Assembly (NCBI GenBank): GCA_023434015.1
Contig: JAEYTM010000245.1
Location: 1 to 15,027 of the forward strand
Direction: 5' to 3'
Origin: Pseudomonadota bacterium
GTDB taxonomy: Bacteria; Pseudomonadota; Alphaproteobacteria; Caulobacterales; Caulobacteraceae
Length of the DNA: 15,027 bases
The position numbers were made by a program, and so were the translations under genes. The notes beneath the pieces were generated by a model. That model saw only the letters and a program-made list of their open reading frames with translations. It was not told where the DNA came from and did no database searches. Positions 7,118 to 13,096 of the stretch are shown piece after piece. Within the stretch, counting starts at the first letter, position 1, and every line of letters begins with the position of its first letter.

Positions 7118-8100
7118 CGGCGCGCCTGCCGCAGGGTGTCGCCGAACAGGGCCAGGCTGGCGATGATCAGCGGCAGGACGAAATAGGCCAGCCGGTAGCC
7201 CAGGAAGGCCGCCGCCAGCGAGGCGGGCGGCACGCCTCGCAGCAGGGTCGTCATGGTGCCCTCGAAGACCCCGACGCCGGCCGGGACCGAGGAGGCGAGG
7301 CCGGCGACGCAGGCGATCGCGTAAGCCCCAACGAAGGTGGTGTAGGCCACCGCCTGCGGCGGCAGCAGGATCCAGATGATCGCCGCCGCCGTCGCGTTGT
7401 CGACCACCCCGAGGGTGAGCTGGGCGGCGGCCGCGCGGGCGGAGGGCAGGGTCAGGCTGCGGCCGAAGGCCCGCAATGGCGCGCGGCGCAGGGCGCAGAG
7501 CACCACATAGCCGAGGGCCCCGGCCAGCAGCAGGGCGCCCAGGCCGCGCGCCACTGGCACGGAAATGGAGGTCGCGGCGATCTTCTCGCGCGCTGAGAAC
7601 AGCAGGCCGGCCCCGCCGAGGGCGGAGATGCCGACGGCGAAGGAGAAGCCGTGGAACAGCGTGGTGGCGGCCACCTGTCGGAGCGAGACGCCGAAACGGT
7701 CGTACAGCCGCGCCCGGACGGCGCCGGAGACCAGCAGATTGGCCCCCAGGCTGTGGGCGATGGCGTTGGCCAGGAAGGAACCGGCCAGGGCGGGGCCCCA
7801 CGGGAGGCGCGCGCCTACCCAGCGCAGGCCGAGCCACTCGACCACGCCCATGAGGATGAAGCTGACAGTCGAAAGGCCGAGGGCTGCGAGGATGGCGCCG
7901 TGGCCCCAGGCGCGCATGGCGCGGGTGACCTCGATCGGGCTGATGTCATGGAACTCGCGCCACAGCACCACGGCCGCGGCGGCCAGCAGCACGACCGGCA
8001 CGATCCGCAGGACCCAGCGCCGCAGCGTCAGCAGTCGGGGGTGGGCGAGGGGCCCATCCCCGTTTCCCGGCGGCGTCGATGCGGCAGGCGGGACGCTCAT
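7114..8100 (-). CDS. YbhN/MprF-type integral membrane protein (lysylphosphatidylglycerol synthase TM domain, UPF0104)
   Basis: The 328-residue protein is very hydrophobic, with about eight predicted helices (near residues 30-47, 68-87, 104-126, 146-169, 184-203, 217-238, 241-262 and 283-310). GANLLVSGAVRARLY, SVPAGVGVFEG and YRLAYFVLP resemble the conserved patches of the family that includes E. coli YbhN and the flippase half of MprF. The catalytic aminoacyl-lipid synthase half of MprF is absent. A role in lipid translocation is inferred from the family; the substrate is unknown. I chose the start at 8100 because the longer open frame to 8352 would run into the divergent BON gene and adds an arginine-rich non-family segment. 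No strong ribosome-binding site is visible. It ends in a four-base overlap with lolD. Confidence 0.8.
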   Translation of the reverse strand: MSVPPAASTPPGNGDGPLAHPRLLTLRRWVLRIVPVVLLAAAAVVLWREFHDISPIEVTRAMRAWGHGAILAALGLSTVSFILMGVVEWLGLRWVGARLPWGPALAGSFLANAIAHSLGANLLVSGAVRARLYDRFGVSLRQVAATTLFHGFSFAVGISALGGAGLLFSAREKIAATSISVPVARGLGALLLAGALGYVVLCALRRAPLRAFGRSLTLPSARAAAAQLTLGVVDNATAAAIIWILLPPQAVAYTTFVGAYAIACVAGLASSVPAGVGVFEGTMTTLLRGVPPASLAAAFLGYRLAYFVLPLIIASLALFGDTLRQARR

Positions 8101-8269
8101 GGGATCGACCTGTCTCGGCACAGCCCGGGTGTCTCGCGAGTCGCGGATGGGGTCACCTCGGTATATCCGCCCGCTCCGCGGCAGATGCGAGGCGACGGCC
8201 CCGACCTTTGGCGGAACCGAAGGCCACGGCGCAGGTTCTGTCGCTGAGCACGGAAAAAGGAGCAGCGCC
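8101..8269. other. Divergent intergenic region between the YbhN-type gene and the BON gene
   Basis: These 169 bases must hold promoters for both directions. On the plus strand a stress-type promoter is visible (8213-8237). For the minus-strand gene I find no convincing promoter pair. I see no long repeat or hairpin here. Confidence 0.7.
8213..8237 (+). promoter_or_regulatory. Candidate EcfG/SigT general-stress promoter
   Basis: GGAAC at 8213-8217, followed after 16 bases by GGTT at 8234-8237, fits the GGAAC-N16-18-(C)GTT pattern known for EcfG-type sigma factors of alphaproteobacteria. Transcription would start near 8244. That leaves a leader of about 25 bases with the ribosome-binding site AAGGAG at 8257-8262, seven bases before the BON start. 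BON-domain genes are common in stress regulons, which supports the reading. No transcription data are available. Confidence 0.6.
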
Positions 8270-8884
8270 ATGGCGCGTGATGACTTTTCGCGGGACGCAC
8301 GGTGGGGCCTGGAGACCGGGTCGGACAGGCGGCGCCTGGGGCGCCGGGACACCGAGGATTTCGGCCAGGCCGATTATTCCCGGGACTACGCCTACGATCC
8401 CGATCACCGCACAGGGTACCGGGCCGACGACGCCTACCTGAGCCAGGCGAAGGACTACGGCCAGGCAGACTATTCGACCGACTATACCTATGACGCCGAG
8501 CACGGCCGGGGCTATCGCCGGTTCTCCGGCGAGGAGCGGGACAACCTTCGCTCGGACGACCGCCGCCCGGAGGACCGCCGCTCGTGGGTGGACCGGGCCG
8601 GCGCCTTCCTTTCGGGCGCGCCCCGGCGCGACGACGAGGTGCGGCCGCTCCGTCGGCGCGGACCGTCGGACCGGGTGCTCTGGGCGGTGATCGTCGAACG
8701 CCTTGAGGACGAGCGCCGCCTCGACCTGCGCGACGTCGAGGTTGTCGTGGAGAACGCGGAGGTCACGCTGAACGGGACGGTTCGTCGCAAGGAAGACAAG
8801 CGCCGGATCGAGGACGTCGCCGACATCGACGGCGTGCGGCATGTGCAGAACAATCTCAGGGTCCGCGACCGGGGCTTCTTCTGA
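8270..8884 (+). CDS. BON-domain protein with tyrosine/aspartate-rich tandem repeat
   Basis: The 204-residue protein is highly charged with no signal peptide or membrane helix. Residues 30-51 and 62-83 are two copies of a 22-residue repeat with the core GQADYS-DY-YD-H-GY, separated by 10 residues. An arginine/aspartate-rich linker follows. A C-terminal BON domain (about 130-202) carries the typical pattern VEVVVENAEVTLNGTV and ends with a DGVRHVQNNLRV segment. BON domains bind membranes or phospholipids in proteins such as OsmY and Kbp; the role here is unknown. The start at 8270 has the clear site AAGGAG. The gene lies 28 bases upstream of the PHA-family gene and is probably co-transcribed with it from the stress-type promoter. 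The lack of a signal peptide suggests a cytoplasmic location, unlike OsmY. Confidence 0.85.
   Translation: MARDDFSRDARWGLETGSDRRRLGRRDTEDFGQADYSRDYAYDPDHRTGYRADDAYLSQAKDYGQADYSTDYTYDAEHGRGYRRFSGEERDNLRSDDRRPEDRRSWVDRAGAFLSGAPRRDDEVRPLRRRGPSDRVLWAVIVERLEDERRLDLRDVEVVVENAEVTLNGTVRRKEDKRRIEDVADIDGVRHVQNNLRVRDRGFF
8357..8518 (+). repeat. Two-copy 22-residue coding repeat in the BON protein
   Basis: The copies are at 8357-8422 and 8453-8518, offset by 96 bases. They differ in several residues (for example SRDYAYDPDH against STDYTYDAEH) and at the base level, so the duplication is old or under selection to keep the protein pattern. Confidence 0.8.
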
Positions 8885-8912
8885 GGGGCCGCGATCCGGA
8901 GGGCGTGAGGCC

Positions 8913-9233
8913 ATGAGCAAGCCCATCACCCTGAGCATTCCGCACGCCCTGGGTCGGGGCGAGGCGCGGCGGCGCATCGACGAGGGTTTCGGTCAGCTGG
9001 CCGGGCACCTGGGCGGTGCGGCGGGCGCGCTGTCGAAATCGTGGGAAGGCGACCGCATGCGCTTTTCCCTGCAAGCCGTCGGACAGTCGATCACCGGCTT
9101 CATCGACATCGCCGAGCAGGAGGTGAAGCTGGAAGTGCTGTTGCCCGGCTTCCTCGGGATGATCGCCGGAAAGCTGAAGGGGCGACTGCAGAAGGAGGGG
9201 CAGATCCTCCTGGACGACAAGCGCCGGACCTAG
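8913..9233 (+). CDS. Polyhydroxyalkanoic acid system family protein (PHA_gran_rgn)
   Basis: This is a small 106-residue protein. The N-terminal ITLSIPHALGRGEARRRIDEG, the central SWEGDRMRFSLQAVGQSITGFIDI and the LEVLLPGFLGMIAGKLKG segment match the family first linked to polyhydroxyalkanoate granules. The molecular function is not established, and PHA synthesis genes are not in the window. ATG 8913 is preceded by GGAGGG (8898-8903) and GTGAGG (8905-8910). The gene follows the BON gene by 28 bases in a likely operon. Its TAG stop shares CTAG (9230-9233) with the stop of the convergent minus-strand gene. Confidence 0.82.
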   Translation: MSKPITLSIPHALGRGEARRRIDEGFGQLAGHLGGAAGALSKSWEGDRMRFSLQAVGQSITGFIDIAEQEVKLEVLLPGFLGMIAGKLKGRLQKEGQILLDDKRRT

Positions 9234-9463
9234 GCTTCCGGCTCCTCGTCGCGCGTGAAGCCGTGCGGCGCGAAGCCGCGAAGAAACGATTCCACCGCCA
9301 CCGTCACCGGGCCGGAGATGTCGCGCTTGCCGGCTTCCATCTCCAGCACGCGCTTGGCCCCCTGGGCGTCGCCGCCGGCCAGCCGAAGGGCGCGCGCCAG
9401 TTCGGCGGGATTCCAGCCGAGCGCTTCGCGGGCCTGTTTCAGGTGGGGGCCAGTCTTGATCAT
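9230..9463 (-). CDS. Small helix-turn-helix (XRE-like) protein
   Basis: The 77-residue protein has a single predicted HTH domain over most of its length: HLKQAREALGWNPAELARALRL forms the first helices, followed by GAKRVLEMEAGKRDISGPV and a final helix VAVESFLRGF. It is probably a DNA-binding regulator with an unknown target. AAGTGG about 8 bases upstream of the ATG on the minus strand is a weak ribosome-binding site. It faces away from rpsB and converges on the PHA-family gene, with a four-base stop-to-stop overlap. The short length is normal for single-domain XRE proteins and there is no sign of truncation. Confidence 0.72.
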   Translation of the reverse strand: MIKTGPHLKQAREALGWNPAELARALRLAGGDAQGAKRVLEMEAGKRDISGPVTVAVESFLRGFAPHGFTRDEEPEA

Positions 9464-9564
9464 CGACGGCCACTTACTGCGATTTCTGACGTGGAGCCAG
9501 TCCGCCCCGACGCAAAAAGATCGGCGGCGGCGGACAAGGCGGGGCGGCTAAGCGGCGTCGGGCC

Positions 9565-9593
9565 TTGCGTTTTCTCCGCTGAGCCCCTATTTG
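9565..9593 (+). promoter_or_regulatory. Candidate rpsB promoter
   Basis: TTGCGT (9565-9570) and TATTTG (9588-9593) are 17 bases apart. The match to consensus is moderate. It would give a leader of about 125 bases, enough for the structures found at 9629-9709. Confidence 0.4.
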
Positions 9594-9628
9594 CCCGCCT
9601 CATTCCACACGCAGGCGTTTGGCGACGT

Positions 9629-9716
9629 GCGGGGAGACATCCCGCCGTATCCATTCCGGTCCTTCCGCAAGATGTTTTGGGGGAGGGTGCCTGCGGAGGT
9701 TCAACCGGATAAAGGA
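9629..9716 (+). promoter_or_regulatory. Structured 5' leader of rpsB
   Basis: A first hairpin pairs 9629-9634 with 9640-9645. A second, nested element pairs 9655-9660 with 9704-9709 (outer) and 9664-9669 with 9692-9697 (inner), with a G-rich loop. The outer helix ends one base before the ribosome-binding site AAAGGA (9711-9716). In E. coli, S2 represses its own rpsB-tsf mRNA through the 5' leader; a similar role here is an inference. Confidence 0.45.
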
Positions 9717-9727
9717 CTAAGAGCCCG

Positions 9728-10624
9728 ATGGCACTTCCCGATTTCTCCATGCGTCAGCTCCTGGAAGCCGGCGCCCACTTCGGCCACCAGACGCACCGCT
9801 GGAATCCGAAGATGGACAAGTTCATCTTCGGCAGCCGCTCGAACATCCACATCATCGACCTTTCGCAGTCGATCCCGCTGCTTCATCAGGCCCTGGTGAA
9901 GGTGCGTGAAGTCGCCGCCGGCGGCGGCCGCATCCTGTTCGTCGGCACCAAGCGCCAGGCCTCCGAGCCGATCGCCACCGCGGCGAAGCGCTGCGCCCAG
10001 TACTATGTCAATCACCGCTGGCTCGGCGGCACCCTGACCAACTGGCGCACCGTCTCGGGCTCGATCGCCCGCCTGCGCGAGCTGGAAGGCCTGCTCGACG
10101 GCGACACCGGCCGCACCAAGAAGGAACTGCTGCAGCTGACGCGCGAGCGCGACAAGCTCGAGCTGTCGCTGGGCGGCATCAAGGACATGGGCGGCATCCC
10201 CGACCTGATGTTCGTGATCGACACCAACAAGGAAGCGATCGCGATCCAGGAAGCCCGCAAGCTGAACATCCCGGTGATCGCCATCCTCGACACCAACTGC
10301 AACCCGGACGGCATCACCTACCCGATCCCCGGCAACGATGACGCCGCGCGCGCCATTCAGCTCTACTGCGACCTGCTGGCCGACTCGATCCTCGACGGCC
10401 TCGCGGCCGGCCAGGCGGCCTCCGGGGTCGACCTGGGCGCCTCGGAAGCTCCGATCGAGCCGACCCTGGCCCGCAAGCTGACGCCGGAACCGGCGGCTGA
10501 ACCCGAAGTCGCCGCGCCGGAAGCCGCGGCCCTCGAAGCCGAGATGACCGGCGCCACGGCCGAAGAAGCCCCCGCGGCCGAAGCCGCGGCGGAAGAAAAG
10601 CCGAGCGAAGAACAGGCCAGCTAA
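9728..10624 (+). CDS. rpsB: 30S ribosomal protein S2 with extended C-terminus
   Basis: Ribosomal protein S2 of the small subunit, needed with S1 for translation initiation. The N-terminal MRQLLEAGAHFGHQTHRWNPKM and the later NHRWLGGTLTNW and PDLMFVIDTNKE are family signatures. At 298 residues it is about 55 longer than E. coli S2. The excess is a C-terminal tail from about residue 240 to the end, made mostly of Ala, Glu and Pro. ATG 9728 has AAAGGA at 9711-9716 (11-base spacing). The gene starts the translation and envelope cluster; tsf follows after 87 bases that contain a hairpin. Confidence 0.97.
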   Translation: MALPDFSMRQLLEAGAHFGHQTHRWNPKMDKFIFGSRSNIHIIDLSQSIPLLHQALVKVREVAAGGGRILFVGTKRQASEPIATAAKRCAQYYVNHRWLGGTLTNWRTVSGSIARLRELEGLLDGDTGRTKKELLQLTRERDKLELSLGGIKDMGGIPDLMFVIDTNKEAIAIQEARKLNIPVIAILDTNCNPDGITYPIPGNDDAARAIQLYCDLLADSILDGLAAGQAASGVDLGASEAPIEPTLARKLTPEPAAEPEVAAPEAAALEAEMTGATAEEAPAAEAAAEEKPSEEQAS

Positions 10625-10661
10625 GAGGCGTTAAGCCTCCGCTGACTCACCATCCCCTGAC

Positions 10662-10685
10662 GGCGGGCCCTGCGAAGGGTCCGCC
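10662..10685 (+). terminator. GNRA-capped hairpin between rpsB and tsf
   Basis: A 10-bp stem (10662-10671 with 10676-10685, one G-U pair) is closed by a GCGA tetraloop. No T-run follows, so full intrinsic termination is unlikely. Attenuation, a processing site or mRNA stabilisation are possible. A smaller 5-bp hairpin lies at 10625-10639, directly after the rpsB stop. The tsf ribosome-binding site AAGGAG (10700-10705) is 15 bases downstream. Confidence 0.5.
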
Positions 10686-10711
10686 CGATCTCAAACCTGA
10701 AGGAGCTGACC

Positions 10712-11647
10712 ATGGCGGAAATCACCGCTGCGCTGGTCAAGGACCTGCGCGAGAAATCCGGCGCGGGCATGATGGACTGCAAGAAGGCCCTGGTTGAGAA
10801 CGGCGGCGATCTGGAAGCCGCCGCCGACTGGCTGCGGACCAAGGGCCTGGCCAAGGCCGCCAAGAAATCCGACCGCGCGGCCGCCGAAGGCCTCGTGGCC
10901 GGCAAGCTGTCCGCGGACGGCAAGGTCGGCGTGCTGATCGAGCTGAATTCGGAAACCGACTTCGTGGCGAAGAACGAGATCTTCCAGGGCACGGCCCGGG
11001 ACATCGCCGCCGTCGCCCTCGACATCGAAGGCGTCGACGCCATCGCGGCCGCCAAGACGGCGCGGGGCGAAGTCGTCTCGGACGTGGTCACCAACCTGAT
11101 CGCGACCATCGGCGAGAACATGCGCCTGCGCCGTTCGGCCCGCCTGACGGTGGATCAGGGCGCCGTGGCCCTCTACCTGCACAACGTGCAGGGCGAAGGC
11201 GTCGCGCGCCTTGGCGTGCTGGTGGCCATTGAAGGCGCCGGTGACGCGGCCAAGCTGCAGGAAGTCGGTCGCAAGATCGCCATGCACGTGGCGGCGACCG
11301 CCCCGTTGTCGCTGTCGCCCGCCGACCTTGACCCGGCCGTCGTGGAGAAGGAACGCGAGATCCAGACCCAGACCGCCATGGAGTCAGGCAAGCCGCGCGA
11401 GATCGCCGAGAAGATGGTCGAAGGCCGCATCCGCAAGTGGCAGGAGGAGGTTGTCCTCCTGAAGCAGCCGTTCGTGATGAACCCGGACCAGACGGTCGAG
11501 CAGCTCGTCGCCGAAACCGCCAAGGAGCTCGGCTCCCCCGTGTCGGTGAAGAGCTTCGTGCGCTTCGCTCTCGGCGAAGGCGTTGAGAAGAACGCCGACG
11601 GTCCCGATTTCGCGACCGAGGTGGCCCAGCTCACCGGCCAAGGCTAA
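10712..11647 (+). CDS. tsf: Translation elongation factor Ts
   Basis: This is the guanine-nucleotide exchange factor that recycles EF-Tu from its GDP form. The 311-residue protein starts with the UBA-like N-terminal domain (about 1-45, with LREKSGAGMMDCKKAL). It carries the TDFVAKNE signature (82-89), whose TDF contacts EF-Tu. The dimerisation core and the C-terminal AETAKELGSPVSVKSFVRF follow. AAGGAG six bases before the ATG is an excellent ribosome-binding site. It pairs with rpsB as in most bacteria and is followed by a strong hairpin. Confidence 0.97.
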   Translation: MAEITAALVKDLREKSGAGMMDCKKALVENGGDLEAAADWLRTKGLAKAAKKSDRAAAEGLVAGKLSADGKVGVLIELNSETDFVAKNEIFQGTARDIAAVALDIEGVDAIAAAKTARGEVVSDVVTNLIATIGENMRLRRSARLTVDQGAVALYLHNVQGEGVARLGVLVAIEGAGDAAKLQEVGRKIAMHVAATAPLSLSPADLDPAVVEKEREIQTQTAMESGKPREIAEKMVEGRIRKWQEEVVLLKQPFVMNPDQTVEQLVAETAKELGSPVSVKSFVRFALGEGVEKNADGPDFATEVAQLTGQG

Positions 11648-11659
11648 GACTGGACGAAG

Positions 11660-11707
11660 CCAAGGGCGCGGGCGCGTTCGACGCGCGCCGCGCCCTTGGT
11701 CTATCTT
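11660..11707 (+). terminator. Strong intrinsic-terminator-like hairpin after tsf
   Basis: Twelve perfect base pairs (11660-11671 with 11688-11699) continue, after a one-base bulge (11687), into six more (11672-11677 with 11681-11686) around a TCG loop. The stem starts 12 bases after the tsf stop. An imperfect T-rich stretch (11700-11707) follows. The stem strength argues for termination or a 3' block to exonucleases. The U-tract is interrupted, so some read-through into pyrH is plausible. Confidence 0.7.
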
Positions 11708-11711
11708 GACG
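11706..11711 (+). promoter_or_regulatory. Candidate -35 element upstream of pyrH
   Basis: TTGACG matches the -35 hexamer known for the Caulobacter housekeeping sigma factor. It lies 27 bases before the pyrH ATG. No good -10 is visible at 16-18 bases, and GCTCATCC at 11721-11728 is only a partial match at short spacing. If it is real, transcription would start at or very near the ATG. Confidence 0.3.
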
Positions 11712-11738
11712 ACACCCCGCGCTCATCCGGATCCGCCC

Positions 11739-12458
11739 ATGCCCGAAGCCCAGCCCCGCTACAAAAGAATCCTACTGAAGGTTTCGGGCGAGGCCGGTGT
11801 CGGCGGCGAGAATTTCGGCATCGATCCAAAGACCGTCCAGGGGGTCTGCGAAGAGGTCGCCCAGGTCGTCCGCCAGGGCGTCCAGGTCTGTCTGGTGGTT
11901 GGCGGCGGCAACATCTTCCGTGGCGCGGCCCTGGCCGAGACCGGGATGGAACGCACCAGCGCCGACTACATCGGCATGCTGGCCACGGTGATGAACGCCC
12001 TCGCGCTACAGGCCGCTCTGGAAAAGAACGGCGTCTACACCCGCGTGCAGTCGGCGATTCCGATGCAGGCGGTGTGCGAGCCCTACATCCGCCGGCGGGC
12101 GTTGCGGCACCTGGAGAAGGGCCGCGTGGTGATCTTCGCCGCCGGCCTCGGCGCGCCCTTCTTCACCACCGATTCCTCGGCCGCCCTGCGCGCGGCCGAA
12201 ATGGGCTGCGACGCGCTGTTCAAGGGCACCAGCGTCGATGGCGTCTACACCGCCGACCCCAAGAAGGATCCGGCCGCGAAGCGGTACGACACCCTCAGCT
12301 ACCAGGACGTGATCTCGCAGGACCTGCGGGTGATGGACACTTCGGCGATCAGCCTGATGCGCGACAACAACATTCCCATCGTGGTGTTTTCGATCCGCGA
12401 ACGGGGTAATTTCCTCAAGGTGCTGCGGGGCGAGGGCGTCTACACGACGATCGCCTGA
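11739..12458 (+). CDS. pyrH: UMP kinase
   Basis: This amino-acid-kinase-fold enzyme phosphorylates UMP to UDP in pyrimidine nucleotide synthesis. The protein has 239 residues against 241 in E. coli. Motifs are KRILLKVSGEA near the N-terminus, GGGNIFRG, the YIGMLATVMNALALQ helix, FTTDSSAALRAAE and KGTSVDGVYTADPKKDP. The frame is open further upstream, but ATG 11739 gives the normal N-terminus. There is no recognisable Shine-Dalgarno sequence before it, in contrast to tsf and frr. The frr gene follows after 31 bases. Confidence 0.96.
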   Translation: MPEAQPRYKRILLKVSGEAGVGGENFGIDPKTVQGVCEEVAQVVRQGVQVCLVVGGGNIFRGAALAETGMERTSADYIGMLATVMNALALQAALEKNGVYTRVQSAIPMQAVCEPYIRRRALRHLEKGRVVIFAAGLGAPFFTTDSSAALRAAEMGCDALFKGTSVDGVYTADPKKDPAAKRYDTLSYQDVISQDLRVMDTSAISLMRDNNIPIVVFSIRERGNFLKVLRGEGVYTTIA

Positions 12459-12489
12459 AGCCGAGACTTCTCGAGACGGAGAGACCTCC

Positions 12490-13056
12490 ATGGCTACGAC
12501 CGAAAAGCCGGTGCTGGCGAAGTACCGGGACCGCATGGACAAGGCGGTCGCCGCGCTGAAGGACGAGTTCGCTTCCCTGCGGACCGGGCGCGCCTCCGCG
12601 AGCCTGCTGGATCAGATTCAGGTGGACGCCTATGGCTCCAGCGTGCCGATCAACCAGGTCGGCGCCGTCAGTGTGCCCGAGCCGCGGATGATCAGCGTCA
12701 ACATCTGGGACCGCGCGCTGGTGGTCTCGGTCGAGAAGGCGATCCGCGCGTCGGGCCTTGGCCTCAATCCCGTCGTCGACGGCCAGAACCTGCGCATCCC
12801 GATTCCGCCACTCACCGAGGAGCGGCGCCGCGAGCTCGCCAAGATCGCCGGCAAGTATGGCGAGCAGCAGCGCATCGCCGTCCGCAACATCCGTCGCGAC
12901 GCCAACGACGACCTGAAGAAGGCCGAGAAGGACGGGGTCATCAACCAGGATGAGCAGAAGCGGATGGAAGGCGAGGTCCAGAAGCTCACCGACGAGGCCA
13001 TCAAGCGCATCGACGAAGCCTTGAAAGTCAAAGAACAAGAGATCATGCACGTCTAG
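12490..13056 (+). CDS. frr: Ribosome recycling factor
   Basis: The product splits the post-termination ribosome together with EF-G. The 188-residue protein has the usual length and two-domain layout, with long helices at both ends enclosing domain II (about 31-105). The conserved RTGRAS is at 31-36, and PEPRMISVNIWDR and LNPVVDGQNLRIPIPPLTEERR follow. The purine-rich GGAGAG ends six bases before the ATG. It lies between pyrH and uppS, the common alphaproteobacterial order. Confidence 0.97.
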   Translation: MATTEKPVLAKYRDRMDKAVAALKDEFASLRTGRASASLLDQIQVDAYGSSVPINQVGAVSVPEPRMISVNIWDRALVVSVEKAIRASGLGLNPVVDGQNLRIPIPPLTEERRRELAKIAGKYGEQQRIAVRNIRRDANDDLKKAEKDGVINQDEQKRMEGEVQKLTDEAIKRIDEALKVKEQEIMHV

Positions 13057-13096
13057 GCGCGCAGCCTGACGGAGCCTCTCAGGACCATCGACCCCT

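Larger units (their letters stand above)
9464..9727. other. 264-base intergenic region upstream of rpsB
   Basis: I see no gene here. The region holds an 8-bp inverted repeat (9506-9513 with 9555-9562), a candidate rpsB promoter (9565-9593), a hairpin (9629-9645) and a nested two-helix structure (9655-9709) just before the rpsB ribosome-binding site. It must also contain the promoter of the minus-strand HTH gene, which I could not locate. Confidence 0.75.

Noticed and set aside
6338..7837. 499-codon minus-strand frame across lolD and part of the YbhN-type gene
   Set aside because: It crosses two well-supported genes and looks like a GC-rich shadow frame.
7565..8269. Upstream in-frame extension of the BON gene
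   Set aside because: It runs antisense through the YbhN-type gene; ATG 8270 has a clear AAGGAG site and a promoter just upstream.
8101..8352. 84-residue N-terminal extension of the YbhN-type protein
   Set aside because: It would overlap the divergent BON gene start and promoter, is arginine-rich and does not resemble the family; ATG at 8100 fits better.
3756..10647. GANTC sites in intergenic regions (near 3756, 8137 and 10644) as signs of CcrM cell-cycle control
   Set aside because: I counted about 30 GANTC sites over the whole window, so three in the intergenic DNA is close to chance.
12469..12476. TCTCGAGA palindrome between pyrH and frr
   Set aside because: Only 8 bases, in a 31-base gap beside the frr ribosome-binding site; too short to call an operator or terminator.
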